A stretch of DNA of 64,000 nt from Entophlyctis helioformis (GCA_025526915.1 JAHLKH010000011.1:185490-249489); one strand, 5' to 3'; counted from the first letter of the stretch, positions 21,810 through 34,590 are shown. The notes: generated by a model from the letters alone, not told the origin. Numbers and translations are program-made.

Positions 21810-24800
21810 TCATTCCAGCGCGGAGAGATGCTCGCAGCAGACAGATATCAGCCTGGCAAGCTCGGCCTGCACGCCGATCAAGTGCGCACGGTCCATGCCT
21901 GACAGCTCATGCACGTGCCGCTCAAGGCCAGCCAGATGGGCCACAAAGTGGCCTGGCGAGTCGGCATCAAGACGGCTGCGCTTGGTTCCATTATGGGCCG
22001 TCGTCTTTGCCAATCGTGGCTTGCCAGCAGAGGCATCCATGAACGGCGTCTTGGCGCCAGCGGCAGTCGATGTGCGACGGGGTGTCTGCGGATCGCAGTT
22101 TTCGTCTGTCTCCATGGCTGCGTCCGCGTCCATGTCGATGCCATCTGCATCCGCTGCAATGGCCGCGTCGTCTCCTTCTGCTGGCAGGCTGGGCTGCGCA
22201 GAGTAGTGCTCTGCACTGACAAGGAACGAGTGTTCGTCGGCATGCGGCATGCCATCGTTGTTCGCATCGGCGTCGCCTTGCCAGTTGAGACCCGAAGCCT
22301 CTGTCGACAGGATCGCAGCAAGTCCTTCAGCAACAGCAGTCTCGAGCGCGTTCTTCAGAGCCACCGGCAAACCAAGGTCGCGGCTCTGTGCACAGCACAC
22401 GCGTGCGGATACATGGGTCAATGGTCAGTGGGTGAGTGGTCAGTGGGTGAGTGACAAGTTGGGTGAGTGGCAAGTGCTATGAAGAGTCGCGCGACCTACT
22501 TGCTCCAAAGCACCGCCAAGAATCGCAACCCACGAACGATGGGCAGACGATCCTGGCTCGAGGAGATCAAGCACTTGCTGGCCAGTCTTTACCGCATCCA
22601 CCACAGAGTCGATGTCCTCCTGTGCAAATGGGCGAGTCGCCAAGGAAAAGGTTGGGAGGAACACGTCCAGAGAGAGGCGCACAGCTGGCATGTTGCACGG
22701 CAATCGATGGCGAGATACTTGGCCGTTGAGTCCAGGCTTGAGCAATACCAAAACCAGAGGGTGCGGCAGAATCATATGACGCATACCTTGCGGTTGAGCA
22801 GCCAGGTGCCGCACAAAGTCCATGACCTGGGCAAGAGTGTTGTGAGCAAACGCTGAGCCTGCATCCCACGCGGCTTGGATATAGACGCAAGCTTGCTCCC
22901 AAATCTGTCTGCATGCCTCCTGGAGAGATAGCGCCATGAATAAGCCCGTGTGCATCATGTAGAAGTGTCCCAATCAGACGGATCACTGCTCAAAGAGGCA
23001 ATGTCCATGGAACCAACCTGCTCATGCTCGATACGCGTGCCAGACGACAGCAAGCATTCCAAGATGATCGAAAAGTCCGACTCTGTCCACTGCGCTGGCG
23101 GCATGTTTCCTTGAATGCCCGCGCAGATCACTTCGGCAGACTCTTCAAGCATCGAGCAAATGCTGGCTTGCGACGCTTGATTGGTTGGTGCGCTGACCAT
23201 ATTGGCTGCACAGGGGAATCAGTTATAGAGGGTCGATTGCAGACAGAGATGCACTGCATGCACCGGGCAACTCGCACGAGACAAGGAAACCCTTCGGCTT
23301 ACCGATAGCGGCCATCAGAATGATGTGCAAGCCGTCGTCACTGCGATCGTACTGCAGTGCAGGGCGGACGCACAAATCCAGAAACTTGACGACAGGAGTA
23401 TCGCGCTGGCATAAGTGGAGCAGCAGGTACATGAACGTCTCAAATCCAGCTTGGCGAACAGCGTGCGACTTTTCAAACCGCATGCAGTTCCAGATTGGAA
23501 TGAGGACAAGCTTGAACCGCTTGCTGTAGAACAGGTGACCTTGCATGCACATGGCGGTTGACAATGGAAAGTTAGCATTGCCCCCTGGCTGTCTGGCCAT
23601 CTGCAGAAGCGGACGTGGCGCGGCCGAGTCACCTTCAAGAGAAAAGTTGAGAATGAGGCGACGCCAAGCACGGAACGCGCCAATGCGCTGTCCAGGACGC
23701 GGCGAGTTGAAGTTGGTCTAGCCAAAGAATCCACGAATGCGTGCATGTCCGCATTACATCGTGCACACATGCGTCAGTCAAATCATTCATGCGTTGCATG
23801 ATAGGGGATCAACAAACCTCGATGATACTGAGTAAGATTGGGAGCACAGGGGTCTTGTGCAGACACGATCCAAACGCCACAACGACATGGCTCCAAGCGC
23901 ACATCATGTTGAGATTGTCGGAAGTGCGACTCTCAAGCATCGACACAAACTGCTGCATAATTGGACTTGTGCTGTTGGCATCTCTTTTGGGCGGAGGCGG
24001 CGGCGTAGAGGTGTATTGCTGAGTGGCTGCTGCTTGGGATCCACCAATGGTGCCGCGTGGAGGTGGCGTGCGAGGCTGCTGAATAGCTTGTGCCGAGGCA
24101 GTCGATGGGACAGACTTGGGGTTGGCGGGTCCATTGCCCGCGTCGGTCATGGTGGACAGTTCCTGGAGGTCGTTGCCCTTGAGCAAAGCAGGGGCAAGCA
24201 GCGACAGGAATGCATCTGCCGCCTTGCGCACAGCAACGTCGCGAGAGAAGAGCTGATCCAGCACGGCCGCGAACCACAGCGATGCTCGACGCGCGACCAC
24301 AGGCGACTGTGCCGAAAGACGGGACAAGGCGCGTAGAACCTCTTCGGTCAATGCGGTGTTGCCGAGACGGAAGCATCCAACGAGCGACACGACCAGGCTC
24401 TGCGCCTTGCTGTCCATCACGTGGGCAAGATGGATCTGCTGCGAGCTGATGGTCCAAACCGCAAGCCTGCAAGTCTCGAGGGAGTATACACGATCAGCGC
24501 CGTCGATAACGGCAAGCAGGATGTCCAGAAGCATCTCCAGCTGCTCCGCCGAGAACGCCCGCACATGATCGTGGTGGAAGAGGGTTGCCGATAGACACGC
24601 CAGTGCAGAGCATTCACTTGTGAACATGGCAAACAGATGGCGTGAGTGATGAGCGCCAAGCAAGTGTGGCCAGTTGCATGCACGCGAGCGGCAGGTGCAG
24701 GTTGGCAGGTTGGGCAGGTTGTGGGTTAAGAGCTGATAGAGGGCAGGCAATGCACACATGGAGGACTTACAGCGACTGATTGGCGTTGCTGTTGGCGACA

Positions 24801-25210
24801 GCAGAACCGCAACGAGCCGCTGTGGTGATTGCCTGTTCGGACGGACGCAGCAGGTCGGCTTTCCAGGCATCGACAAGCTGGGCTGGATTGAGCAGCTGTG
24901 CAGATGCTTGCGGCTCTTCTTCAGCACGATGCTCACCAGCACTCGTGGCAGCTTCAAGGTCTGCTCCGCAAGCGACGAGGCCAGAGTCGGTATTGTCTGC
25001 ATCGGCGCTGTCCGTGTCCGACCCAGCACCAGACGGGGCAGATGAACGGCTCTCGTTCACGGCAATGCCGGCCTGGTGCGCATCGGTGCTGCTGCGAGCG
25101 CGGTGAAAGGTGTGGGCAGCACGGAGCTTGGCGAGCATGCTGTTCCATGCATTGCTGCGCTCCTCGTCCGAGCCAAGGCCAGACTGCAGGACGTCCACGT
25201 CGCCGGGCAT
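21810..25210 (-). CDS. RIF1: RIF1-like HEAT-repeat protein
   Basis: Alpha-helical repeat protein that resembles the RIF1 N-terminal domain, a telomere and replication-timing factor that recruits PP1. The start at 25210 (MPGDVDVLQSGLGSDEERSN) follows an upstream stop. Helical repeats include SLETCRLAVWTISSQQIHLA, EEVLRALSRLSAQSPVVARR, RIGAFRAWRRLILNFSLEG and KLVLIPIWNCMRFEKSHAVR; the last two fit the pattern of the RIF1 N-terminal family. The C-terminus is acidic and Ala-rich and ends ISVCCEHLSALE, 30 bp before the TRM7 start. No SILK or RVxF docking motif stands out and the protein (about 900-1000 residues) is short for RIF1. Another HEAT/ARM protein is possible. Confidence 0.6.
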
Positions 25211-25461
25211 GTTGGCTACTTTGGTTCCAAAACTAATCGGACACTGAATTGTTGTGTGATGCACCATCATCATTATCATCATTGCCCAATGGGTGGAAAT
25301 GCGGTGGAGTGGCAGCAGACTAGCATCGACCCTTGATCTTGCACCAGTCCTACCGAGCCTCAGCCGCACCAAGACCCATCCACGAATGCCAGCAGACACC
25401 ACCACGAGATCACCCCTCACCGCTTGCAGATTCTCGGCATCTGATCGTCATGGCCGCCTCA

Positions 25462-26899
25462 TCAGCATTGGCACGCCATTGCGCTCTTTGGCGCAGAGTC
25501 GCCGTCAATCTTGATTGGGTCGGGAAAGTCGCTGCTGGGCAGTAGTCAAAAAGTGCATGAGACATTGATTCATCGATCCATTCATACATACATACATGCG
25601 TGCAAGCAAGCAAGCAAGCAAGCATTCGCGGACGAAGAGGAATGATTGGAATTGAATGCACACACCTGTACAGCTCAACCTCTGCCTCTTGCTTCAAAGA
25701 GTTCTTTGCAATAATGTGGAATGCCTTGTCCACATTGATGCCCTCCTTGGCACTCGTCTCAAAGTACTATGCATCGTTGTATCCCAGAATATCAGCAAAA
25801 GGACGCATGAGCAAGCTGGCAAGCGTGGGCAAGCAAGTGGTACCAAGCTCGCCCGCCATTCATGGTAGTTTGTGCACTCACGGGAATATTGCCTTTCTGC
25901 TGGCACCACGTCATGGCGCGTTTTTGGGTGACCTACTCACCACGTCGCGTTAGTGCCAAAAAGGAGCAAGACACACGAGCATGACGGCGGGTGCAAGGCA
26001 GTGTACCTGTCGCTTTGACTCTTCGACGTCGACCTTGTTGCCTATGACGACAAAAGGGAAGTTGTCTGGATCGCGAGAGTTTGACTGCAACAGAAACTCG
26101 TCTCGCCAGCTGTCCAAGTTCTCAAAACTCTTGACGTTGTTCACGTCGTAAACAAGAGCACAGCAGTCGGCGCCTCTGTAAAACGCCACGCCCAGGCTCT
26201 GGAACCGCTCCTGTCCGGCAGTGTCCCAAATCTGGTTTACAGCCGTATCGTGAGTAGGCGTGCACGATTGCGCCTCTAATCGAGGATTCAGACAGCCATG
26301 CCGGATTCCCAGGCGGCAGCTTACCTGCATTGTAACCGATCGGTCATCAACGAGGACTTCTTTGGTCAGAAAGTCTGCTCCGATCGTTGCCTTGTACTGG
26401 GTGCTGAACTTGTTGTTGACATACTGGTTCATCAGCGACGTCTTGCCGACACTGTTGTTTGTGGCCAGGGCACATCAGAGAGTCGATTGTCAGCCAGCAT
26501 GTGACCAGCAGGCTCGAGCCGCCCTTGCGCTGGAATCCGTCAAGGCTACAAGGCTACAAGGCCGCAAGGCTGCAAGGTTGCAAGCTATGGCCAAGCGAGC
26601 GCAAGAAGCCGGCCAGCCTGGAGATGAAAGTGCCGCTGCTGCTCTGCAACGACCGAGAAAGCACCCTGCGTATGCACCTACCCGCTGTCTCCGAGGATGA
26701 TGACTGATGTTGTTGTGCGAGTTCAGCAAGAGCGGAGAGTTGGTGCGTGCAATGTGTGTCGACGGCAGTGGGGCGGCGCGGCAAAGGGGTCAGTCGCCAG
26801 TGGCAGCCGGTGTCTGCTGGAGGCGGCCGTCGCACGCAGCCTGCGCGCACAGTCTGAGCAGCAACAACCTTTCAGAAGAGCCTTTCGCCTCGATGCCAT
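25462..26899 (-). CDS. YPT7: Rab7/Ypt7 small GTPase
   Basis: Late-endosome/vacuole Rab GTPase for fusion and HOPS recruitment. Exon 1 (26899-26869) encodes [10 protein letters not shown]; exon 2 is a 22-nt micro-exon (26703-26682) that supplies VIILGDSG; exon 3 starts at 26451 with [20 protein letters not shown], completing the P-loop. The rest is standard: TIGADF effector loop, [51 protein letters not shown]. The last exon reads [20 protein letters not shown] followed by CQC and TGA at 25462-25464, a CXC double-prenylation end typical of Rab7. The gene has at least six introns for about 207 codons. Confidence 0.97.
25602..25623. repeat. CAAG microsatellite in RAB7 intron
   Basis: About five CAAG units in the intron before the last RAB7 exon. 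Confidence 0.8.
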
Positions 26900-27061
26900 C
26901 GTGCCGTGTCGTTTTTGTGGGAAACCCAAAATGGTGCCTCGGCGCGAATGGCAAACTCGGGGCGCTTCATTCACCAGAGTCCGTCCATGTGCATCGCAAG
27001 ATGGGCTGCTTTCGCAGGAGATATCTGAATGTCTGTTGCTATGGCACTGGCCCAATCGAGC

Positions 27062-28143
27062 TTATTGTCTGGCCTTGGTCTGCGGCTCCCAAGCACTGAG
27101 CTTCGGGACCGTGGTATTGTAAGTTTTGAATGCGCCGCGAGTGCCGGTCATGTTCTCGCGATGCTCAAGACCAAAGAAGGGCTTTGGCAGGGTCTTGTCA
27201 GAGGGAAGATCGTCCGTCATGCGATGGAGCCACTGGTGCCTGCACTCCGACGCAAGGATCAGCAAGGGTCGCAGCAAGCAGCACGTGCGCCATGCTGGGC
27301 CGGAGAGGCTTACCACTCGGGAGGAACCTGCGAGGCATCAAAGTCCCACTTCTTGAAGTTGACCCAGCGATCACGGCCTGTGCCAGAGCACGACTTTAGC
27401 ATGGCTCGATACCGGGCGACGATGGTGGTTATGCTCACTTACCGTGCATGTCCTCGCGGTTCTCGTAGTACTCGTTGCCAAACTTGTCGACACCGATGAG
27501 CTTGCCGTCGCGAGCCTGCGAGCTGCAGGGCCAAGCACAGACGAGGCAGGCAAGGCCGTGCGGCGTCAGGAAGCACATATGGCAAGCTGGCTGGCCAGTC
27601 GCTCTGCTTGAAACGAATCGGCTGGTGCAGTACAGTACATGGACAGGACGACTTACAGCGTCAGCAACTCCTTCATGGTCTTGCCGACGCCCTTCGACTT
27701 GATACTTCGAAGCTGTTGGGAGCCAGTGCCAAGAAAGGCCAGTCAGCCAACTTGAACATGCTGTTACGGTTGCTACTTCTGGCCGATGCTGCTTCTGGCT
27801 GGGCCGCCTGGTGGCTGGTGTGCTATGGGCAGAGAGCAACCACCCCCCACACAAACAGCTGCTGCTGCTCTGTCCAGGATCATCTTGTGAGGCGCCAAAA
27901 CCCACCGTGGCCAAAACAACTGCAGTCGAGCCAACCCAGTGCGGTGTGCGGTGTGCGGTGTGCGGTGTGCGGTGTGCAGTATGCGCATCGTTTCCACGGT
28001 TGCCATGGCAGCATGTGTGTTAGCGCCAACAGTCTCTCGTCTCTCAGTGTGCCTCCGCAAAGTAGCTGCAGAGGCACTCAGCAGGGACTCACAATTGGAG
28101 TAGGTCGACATTGTGGTTTTTGGGGGAAAAATTTGGGAATACA
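27062..28143 (-). CDS. NDUFA12: NADH:ubiquinone oxidoreductase subunit NDUFA12 (B17.2)
   Basis: Accessory subunit of mitochondrial complex I; its presence shows that the organism has a complex I. The exons read LRSIKSKGVGKTMKELL, then ARDGKLIGVDKFGNEYYENR with EDMHG, then GRDRWVNFKKWDFDASQVPP with EW, and finally HQWLHRMTDDLPSDKTLPKP through NTTVPKLSAWEPQTKARQ and TAA at 27062. The first exon is not certain: ATG at 28143 is in phase with the GTGAGT donor near 28090 and encodes a short leader (MCIPKFFPQKPQ), whereas ATG near 28114 (MSTYSN) is not in phase with the next exon. Confidence 0.93.
27941..27977. repeat. GCGGTGT heptamer repeat in NDUFA12 intron
   Basis: Five tandem GCGGTGT units in the first intron of NDUFA12. 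Confidence 0.85.
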
Positions 28144-28394
28144 CATTAATCTTCGTCCACCACTCTTCTGATTGGTCAGTCGATAGGCACAGCGGACAGC
28201 CAGTGGCTGCCTCGCTGCTCGCCTGCCTCTGTGTGTGTCACCTCTCCTGTCTCCATGCCTGTCTGCCCCAATACACGCATCGGCCTGCACTCCCCATTCC
28301 GTTGCACTGCCTGCTCATGGCCGCACGTTCGCTGCTGTCCAGGCGACGCCAGATCTGACGTTCAACTTCACCCATCGGCCATCTGCCATCGGCC

Positions 28395-31300
28395 ATGGAC
28401 GGCAACGGCAACGGCGATGGACAGCGGCCGCAGAAACGACGCCGTGGAGGGCTGGCAAGCACGACCAGCTACTCTGAAGACCAAGCTGCCCGCAAACGGT
28501 TCCGTCGCCAGCAGCAGTCTCTGTCGTCGCAGCAGTCATCTCAGAGCAGCGTCCCGCCCTCACCGCTTCGCCCGCTCCAGCCGCTTCGCCCGCTCCTTCC
28601 CCGTCCTGTGCAGCCTCAGCCTGTTCGTGAGGTACCGCACAGCCAGCAGCCCCAGCCGCCTGGACCATCCACCTCCTTCGCTTTCAGGCCAGTGCAGTGC
28701 ACGGCAGCCGTGCAGCACCACGCAGCACTTTCCAGGACTGGCAGCAGCAGCAGCAGCAGCAACGTTGGCGGCCCATCTGCTGGCCGGACAACGCGAATGT
28801 TTCCGGACGCGGCGGCGGCTGCAAGCGTCGCTTCGTCCAGTCCCACTGCCATGAGAGCCAGCCCCGCCAGTCGCTGTCCAACCTGCAGGCGGTCTCGATG
28901 CTGACATGCTTGATGCTGCAGTCGCTCTGCCCGCTGCGCAACCTGCCGTTCCGTCCAACGACGTGCAAGACCCTGGCAGCAACATCATGCAGGCTGACGT
29001 TGCACCTGCGCCACGGCTCAACTCGGCAGCACCAGCACCTGCACCAGCACCTGCGCGACCGCCCAACGTCGGGTTCAGCTTTTCAGTGTTCGCAGCGGAC
29101 AGCAACAACATCGTCCCGCTTCCCGCTCGACGGTACTTCAATGACAACGACCGGGTGAGCATCTTGGATCATCTCCAGCATGCGGATCTCGACAACCCAA
29201 GACTGGAGCCAGACGAGGATTGGGGCCATTCGCAGCCGTCTCAGCCGTTGACGCAACTGCCGCTTTCTCAAGATCAGCCGCCGCAACGGCAACAGCAACA
29301 GCCGCAGCAGGACGTTCCTCAGATGCCTGCACACCCTCAACTGCTCCAGCTTGACGACCATCCCGACATTCTTGATGTGCGGTTGGCCGAGTTGCTGCCG
29401 GACGATCGCCATCTCGAGCCCATTGACGACTATGAGATCGGCATCAGGGATCTTGAAAACGAGCCCGCAGACAACGTGATTGAGATCATACGCTTCAATC
29501 AAGGGGGGATTGGCATGGATGATCTCAACGAGTTGGAGATGAACGGCTGGGATGGAATGGCCAACGGTGCGTTGTCTGGCATTCTCTCTGCTGGCTTTGC
29601 GTGTGCATGGCTGACTGGCTGACTGATACATATGTGCGTGTTCACTGGACGTGACCTGCAGGCAATGCCCAGGCCAATGCTCAGGCTGACAACGCACCAG
29701 CTACACCAGCTGCAGCCAACCCACCGACCGTTCATGCCATAAGTATGCGACAGTGGCCTGCCTGCACGCAGCTGCCCGTCCACACACTGACTGCATATCC
29801 TCCAGACCATGACAAGCCGAAGAAAAGTCGCGTGAACCAACTGTTGCGGTTGGGCGTGCAAGTGGATGGCATCCCTACCAATCCCCCTCATCCCGACGAC
29901 TGCGACCGTATGAATCAACGGTGCATCTTCTGCGGTGCCAAGTTCTTTCTCAGAGAGGCTCCCGAGAAACGGCACTTCCGATACGGCGTACGCAACATCA
30001 GCTCCTGTTGCGCATATGGAGCAGTCCGGCTTCCAGATCACAAGGTGCCGCCTGCACGCTACCTTGAGCTGATACGCGGCACAGATCCAAGTGCACGAGA
30101 GTTCCAAGAGAACATCCACGCATTCAACAGCATGTTTTCCATGGCGTCTTCTGGCATCAAGGATGCAGCACCGTTTGGCGGTGCCAAGATCTTGGCCATT
30201 CTCGGCAGGGTGCACCACTGGATTGCAGATCTCGACACTGGCCTTGCGGCTGCCAATACCAAGTTCGCCCAGATCTACTGCTACGACGCCCGTGCCCGGC
30301 TGCAACAGCGCCAGGGTTTGTTTCGCGGCCTCTCGATTACGCTGACCCGGAGGATCCAGCAGATGCTACTCGACCTCAATCCCATCTGCCGCGTGATCCA
30401 GGCCGTCAACAAGCTCAGGGCACAGTCGATCGCCTTTCAGTTTGTGGCGAGCGCAAACCGCCAAGAGCGTCTGCCCGAGTCGGACGACGAGATTGCTGCG
30501 ATCATCAACCTGCGCGAGGGTGTCCCACGCCAGCGGTTTGACTTTGTTTTCCACACCAGCGGTGGCCAGTCGCACAGGATCTCGGAGATGAACCCGCTGT
30601 GCTTCCCGTTCAGCTTCCCGCTGCTGTTCATGCATGGCGAGCCAGGCTGGCACAAGGACCTGAAGCGAGTTCCCAAGGACAACATCACCTCGCTGGCAGA
30701 GCGTCGCCAGATGGTCGATGCCATTGCAGCCGCACCAGCACAGCCAGCCCAGCCCGCTCAGCTGCCTGCACATGGCGCACACGCATATCTGATCCAGCAA
30801 CTCCCAGAGCAAGCCGAACGAGGAGACGCTGATGCGCATGCTGATGCAGAGGCTGCGATCGCCCACCTGCAACAGCCGCTGTATGGCATGGAACAGGATG
30901 TGCCCGGTGATCAAGACGTCGGGATGGACGACGGGGCGAGTGACTACGATGGTCAAGGCGGCATTGACGACGAGGACAGCAGCGCTGATGTCCAAGGAGC
31001 GGCATTGACTCCACGATCCTTCTCCCAAAGATCCCGCACACCACCAAGCACAACGGATACACGATCCGCCGTCTGCAGTTCCCGCTCCGTCCATCCTTTG
31101 CCATGACCATCAACAAGGTACGTCAGCCTCATGCACCTCATCTCTCGCGCGATTCCATCCCTTCTGCTGACATCTTCCTACCAGTCGCAGGGCCAAACCC
31201 TCACTCGCGTCGGCCTGTACCTCCCAGCGCCAGTCTTTTCCCACAGCCAGTTCTACGTCGCCGTGTTTCGCGTCAGCAACCTGAACGCCATCTCCTTTGC

Positions 31301-31492
31301 CATCCCGCTTCACAAAGACCACCAGGACCAAGACGCGTTCACTGAGAACGTCGTCTTTCCCGAGGTCCTTGATCTGCCTCGACCGCGACCGCGACCGCAG
31401 CAACCGCAACCAGAGCAGAAGGCGAAGGCTGTGACAGGGACTGCATAACAACCCGCTCTGTTGGAATACAAGAATATATTCACCTTGACTAA
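28395..31492 (+). mobile_element. Internally deleted Helitron (N- and C-terminal parts only)
   Basis: The 5' reading frames carry a Pro/Gln-rich leader (start at 28395), FSFSVFAADSNNIVPLPARR, then the Helitron N-terminal block: RMNQRCIFCGAKFFLRE, SSCCAYGAVRLP, FQENIHAFNSMFSMASSGIK, VHHWIADLD, FAQIYCYDARAR and FPLLFMHGEPGW. Directly after an acidic linker (about 30830-31000) comes the last piece of a Pif1-type helicase, IRRLQFPLRPSFAMTINK then SQGQTLTRVGLYLPAPVFSH, to TAA at 31446-31448. The HUH nuclease and helicase motifs I-V that should lie between are missing, and the two parts are in different frames. Introns appear near 29570-29660, 29740-29800 and 31115-31184. A possible 3' end is CTAA at 31489-31492 after the palindrome GAATATATTC; the 5' end was not found. 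Confidence 0.85.
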
Positions 31493-31562
31493 TCCCAAGA
31501 ATCTCAACATTGACACCACTACCTTGCGTAGCAAGGGCACAACACTTGTGGGAAAGCGCTCT

Positions 31563-34496
31563 TTATTTCAACTTGCTGCGGTCGACTGTGTGAATGTAGT
31601 ACTTGCCGCCTTCGACCATCCAAGACACGCTGGAGCCAGGACTGGGTCAGCAGTGCAGACGAACACATCCAAAAGAGCAGAAGCAGAAGAAACTCACCTG
31701 TCTCTGGCATAGTGGTACTGAGCGGCGATCAACAGATCATGTCAATATCACCACGACAGGGCCATCTTATGCTGGGCAAAGTAGAGCATACCTCCTTCAC
31801 GGTAAAGATGGACTCGATCGCATTACTCCGGCGCAGGCTTGGTCTCCTGTCGACAGGGACAAAACTGCGTAACGAAATCACTTTGGCAGACTCCTTCAGG
31901 TCCAGAAACAGGGCCAAAATGCCCTGGTTCAACTCTGCGCCAAACGCATAGCTAGCGCCGGCCGTGGTGGCATTTATCGCCAAGGGACACAAGGTCAGCA
32001 AAGCGATCCCACCAACATCGGCGGCCGGTTGGTGAGGAGCCGCGTACTTGTTTACAAAGATCACGTCTGCCTTGGCAATCACTTCGTGGATGTCTGGGTC
32101 CTCCAGAAAGTCCCCCTGCTTGACGATTATCCGTCCACACGGCTTGGCGTAGTACCTGCCAGTGCCCATAGAAGTGAGCACCGTACACGCTGCTGTGCAA
32201 GCGGGGCTTCGGCAGGAGCGAATAGTATACCTCATGCGCGACAGAAACTCGGATCTCTGCTTTTTGGACAACTGGCTGGGGATCTCCATGATCTCCATTC
32301 CGTAGCTCTCGCACAAGCATTCGGCAGCAACCTGAAGAACGACATTGCCGATACCGCTGCCCTGCGGGTTCCAAACAGGGTTTGGCAGATTGAAAGAGAT
32401 GGTCAGCAGCGCAGACAGAAACATGTGCAGCAAGAAGCGCGGCGCATGCTTGCCATATCCAAGAAGATATGGTGGGGTTGAATGCCGGCTTGCTTGATGA
32501 GATCATGCACAAAGCTGTGCTTGATTTCGCCGTAAACATTGTCCGAGAAGCCTGGTAAGGGCACAATTGGTCAGTCGGGGTGCGCCATGCGCAACTCTAC
32601 GCCAATATGGAAACGGCCAGCACCTTCATAGTTGTTAAGGCGATGGGAAGATGGTGCGACAGATCGAGCATATGCCTGCTCAAGTATGTGCGTCACAAGC
32701 TCGTACGGGGCCGGGGGGCCACGGATCTCATCTTGCTCGAATGCACCGTCGTCGCGCAGCCGGGAGATGACTTGGTTAAAGTCTGCGATGGCCGACTGCA
32801 GGGCGATCGGATCGCGACGATGGCATGCCTTCATAATGCCACGAATGATGCCACTTCGCGAGTCGCCAACCTGGGAAGCCTGCTCGGGACTCAAACAGTG
32901 CTGAGAGATCATTTGCGTCGTGACGTAAATGTCATTAATCGGATTGTACTCGGCCTCTGAGCTTCGGCTTGGAACAACAATCGGAAATCTAAATTACGCA
33001 TGCCGGTTATCGCGCAATGTTGCAACAGCAGAGATGCCAGACATGCATGGGTCAGCCACGCGGTTCAGGCGGACAATGGGTGGCACGGGCAATCAGCAAC
33101 TGCATAACATTACGCACCCTTCACGGGCGTTATCTCCGGGATACTCGAGTGTAATCGTTTCAAAGTTGTCGTCCACAATGCGTCTAGATTCATCACCCAC
33201 TGCCCAGATGGCATTAGTCGCATACTTGATTGGCCAAGTCAATAGCAGATCAACGTAGATCACGCTGATCAGACAGACTTACAAAAGACGTACGGCCGCG
33301 GGTGGTCACGGATAATCGCGGCAGCTTCAATGGCTGGCCTCAAGGCCTGCTTGGAGAGATACCGGTGGTCGCGACGAGGCTTTCCTTTCTTCTTCTTCCG
33401 GGCCTCAACTCCCGCAGAAGCATCCGCAGTATCAGTAGTCGGGGCATCACTGGCACCAGGTGGAGGATTGGGCTCGAGAGGTTTGTACAAGCAACTCCGT
33501 CTTGACAGAGGCATTTGCGCTTGCGATGCCATGATCGTCTCCGCTCGCATCTCGACGAAAACGTCCAAGAGACTGCATGCTGTCTGCCGCATTAGATGTT
33601 GAGCTCAGCGAGTCGCGCCAGCTGCGATCGTGCGCCGGATCATCGCGCGCTACTTCGTTTGACAGCTGTGATCCTCGCTGGGCCAGTACATCGGCTTGGA
33701 GCGAGTGTGCAGTCTCTTCAACAGCAGGCGGCGCGCTGCTCGTGCTGCTGACATCGTCAGTGTCAACCGTCCACATTGATAAATGCTTTTTGCGAGGCGG
33801 CTGATGCAGCAAGTGCCTATGTTTGTCCGAGGTGTTCTGGAGCGACCCCGAAGACTGGATGGCAGAAGTTGCAAGCGACGGATCGTCGGAAACAGGTCTG
33901 TCCAAGCCGGAGCCACGCGAATGCAAAGTGCCGCCATTTACAACCGGCAATCCCCCGCGCGCATGTCCCAGACGGGCGACATCCGTGTCGGCACCATCCA
34001 CATGCTTTGGCGTTGTAGAGTCTTCTTCGAAAGGACGATCCGAGGGCCTACTGCCATCAATCGCCTGCTGGCTGTGCCGCCCTTGCTGTTGGATGCCCGA
34101 AGCCGGAGCGTCGGCCAATGCTTGTGCAGGATGAGCCATGCGCGTCGCAGTGCCCAAAGTGTCGTGATGGGAAGCAGCCGAGACTGCAGAAGACACAGCA
34201 CCAGCGCCGTCATCGCCCTCGCGCGAACGCGGAATGCCTGCGACCACAGGCGGGGTTGCTGATGTGTTCGAGTCGGAAAGTCGGGCACGCTTCGACGGCG
34301 GCGGGTCTTGACTTTGAACAGCTGCTCTGGGCGATGCTAGGCGATAGGCGGACAGCGAATGGAACAGCGGCTGTGAGACCGGGACATAGACGTATCGTCT
34401 GGTGGGCTGCGGGAGAAGGAGCTGGGACGGCATTGCCTTGGTTGCAGCCAGCTCTTCGGATATAGAGCCAGCGTCAAGCGTCGATGGCGAGCTCAT
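31563..34496 (-). CDS. DOT1: Histone H3K79 methyltransferase Dot1
   Basis: Class I SAM methyltransferase that methylates H3 Lys79 on nucleosomes; important for silencing and checkpoint signalling. The start at 34496 opens a disordered Ser/Ala/His-rich region of about 350 residues with basic patches (PPSKRARLS, RKKKKGKPRRDHR). The catalytic part spans about 33280-31563: ETITLEYPGDNAREG, LNNYEGFSDNVYGEIKH, FLDM joined by a GC-AG intron (32453-32362) to GSGIGNVVLQVAAE, GDFLEDPDIHEVIAKADVIF with VNKYAA, LKESAKVISLRSFVP, and a last exon SVSWMVEGGKYYIHTVDRSK ending LK and TAA. The Helitron remnant lies 70-115 bp downstream. Confidence 0.95.
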
Positions 34497-34499
34497 TTG

Positions 34500-34590
34500 A
34501 GGGGGTTGGTGAGCGTCGTTGGTGTGTGTTGGTGTGTGTTGGCGGACGTTGGTGTGTGTTGGTGGACGTTGGTGGACGTTGAAGGACCGA
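34500..34590. repeat. G/T-rich decamer minisatellite upstream of DOT1
   Basis: About seven degenerate 10-nt units (GTTGGTGTGT or GTTGGTGGAC) fill most of the 140-bp gap between the DOT1 start (34496, -) and the Voa1-like start (34637, +). The G/T-rich strand resembles irregular telomeric repeats and forms part of the shared promoter. Confidence 0.8.
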
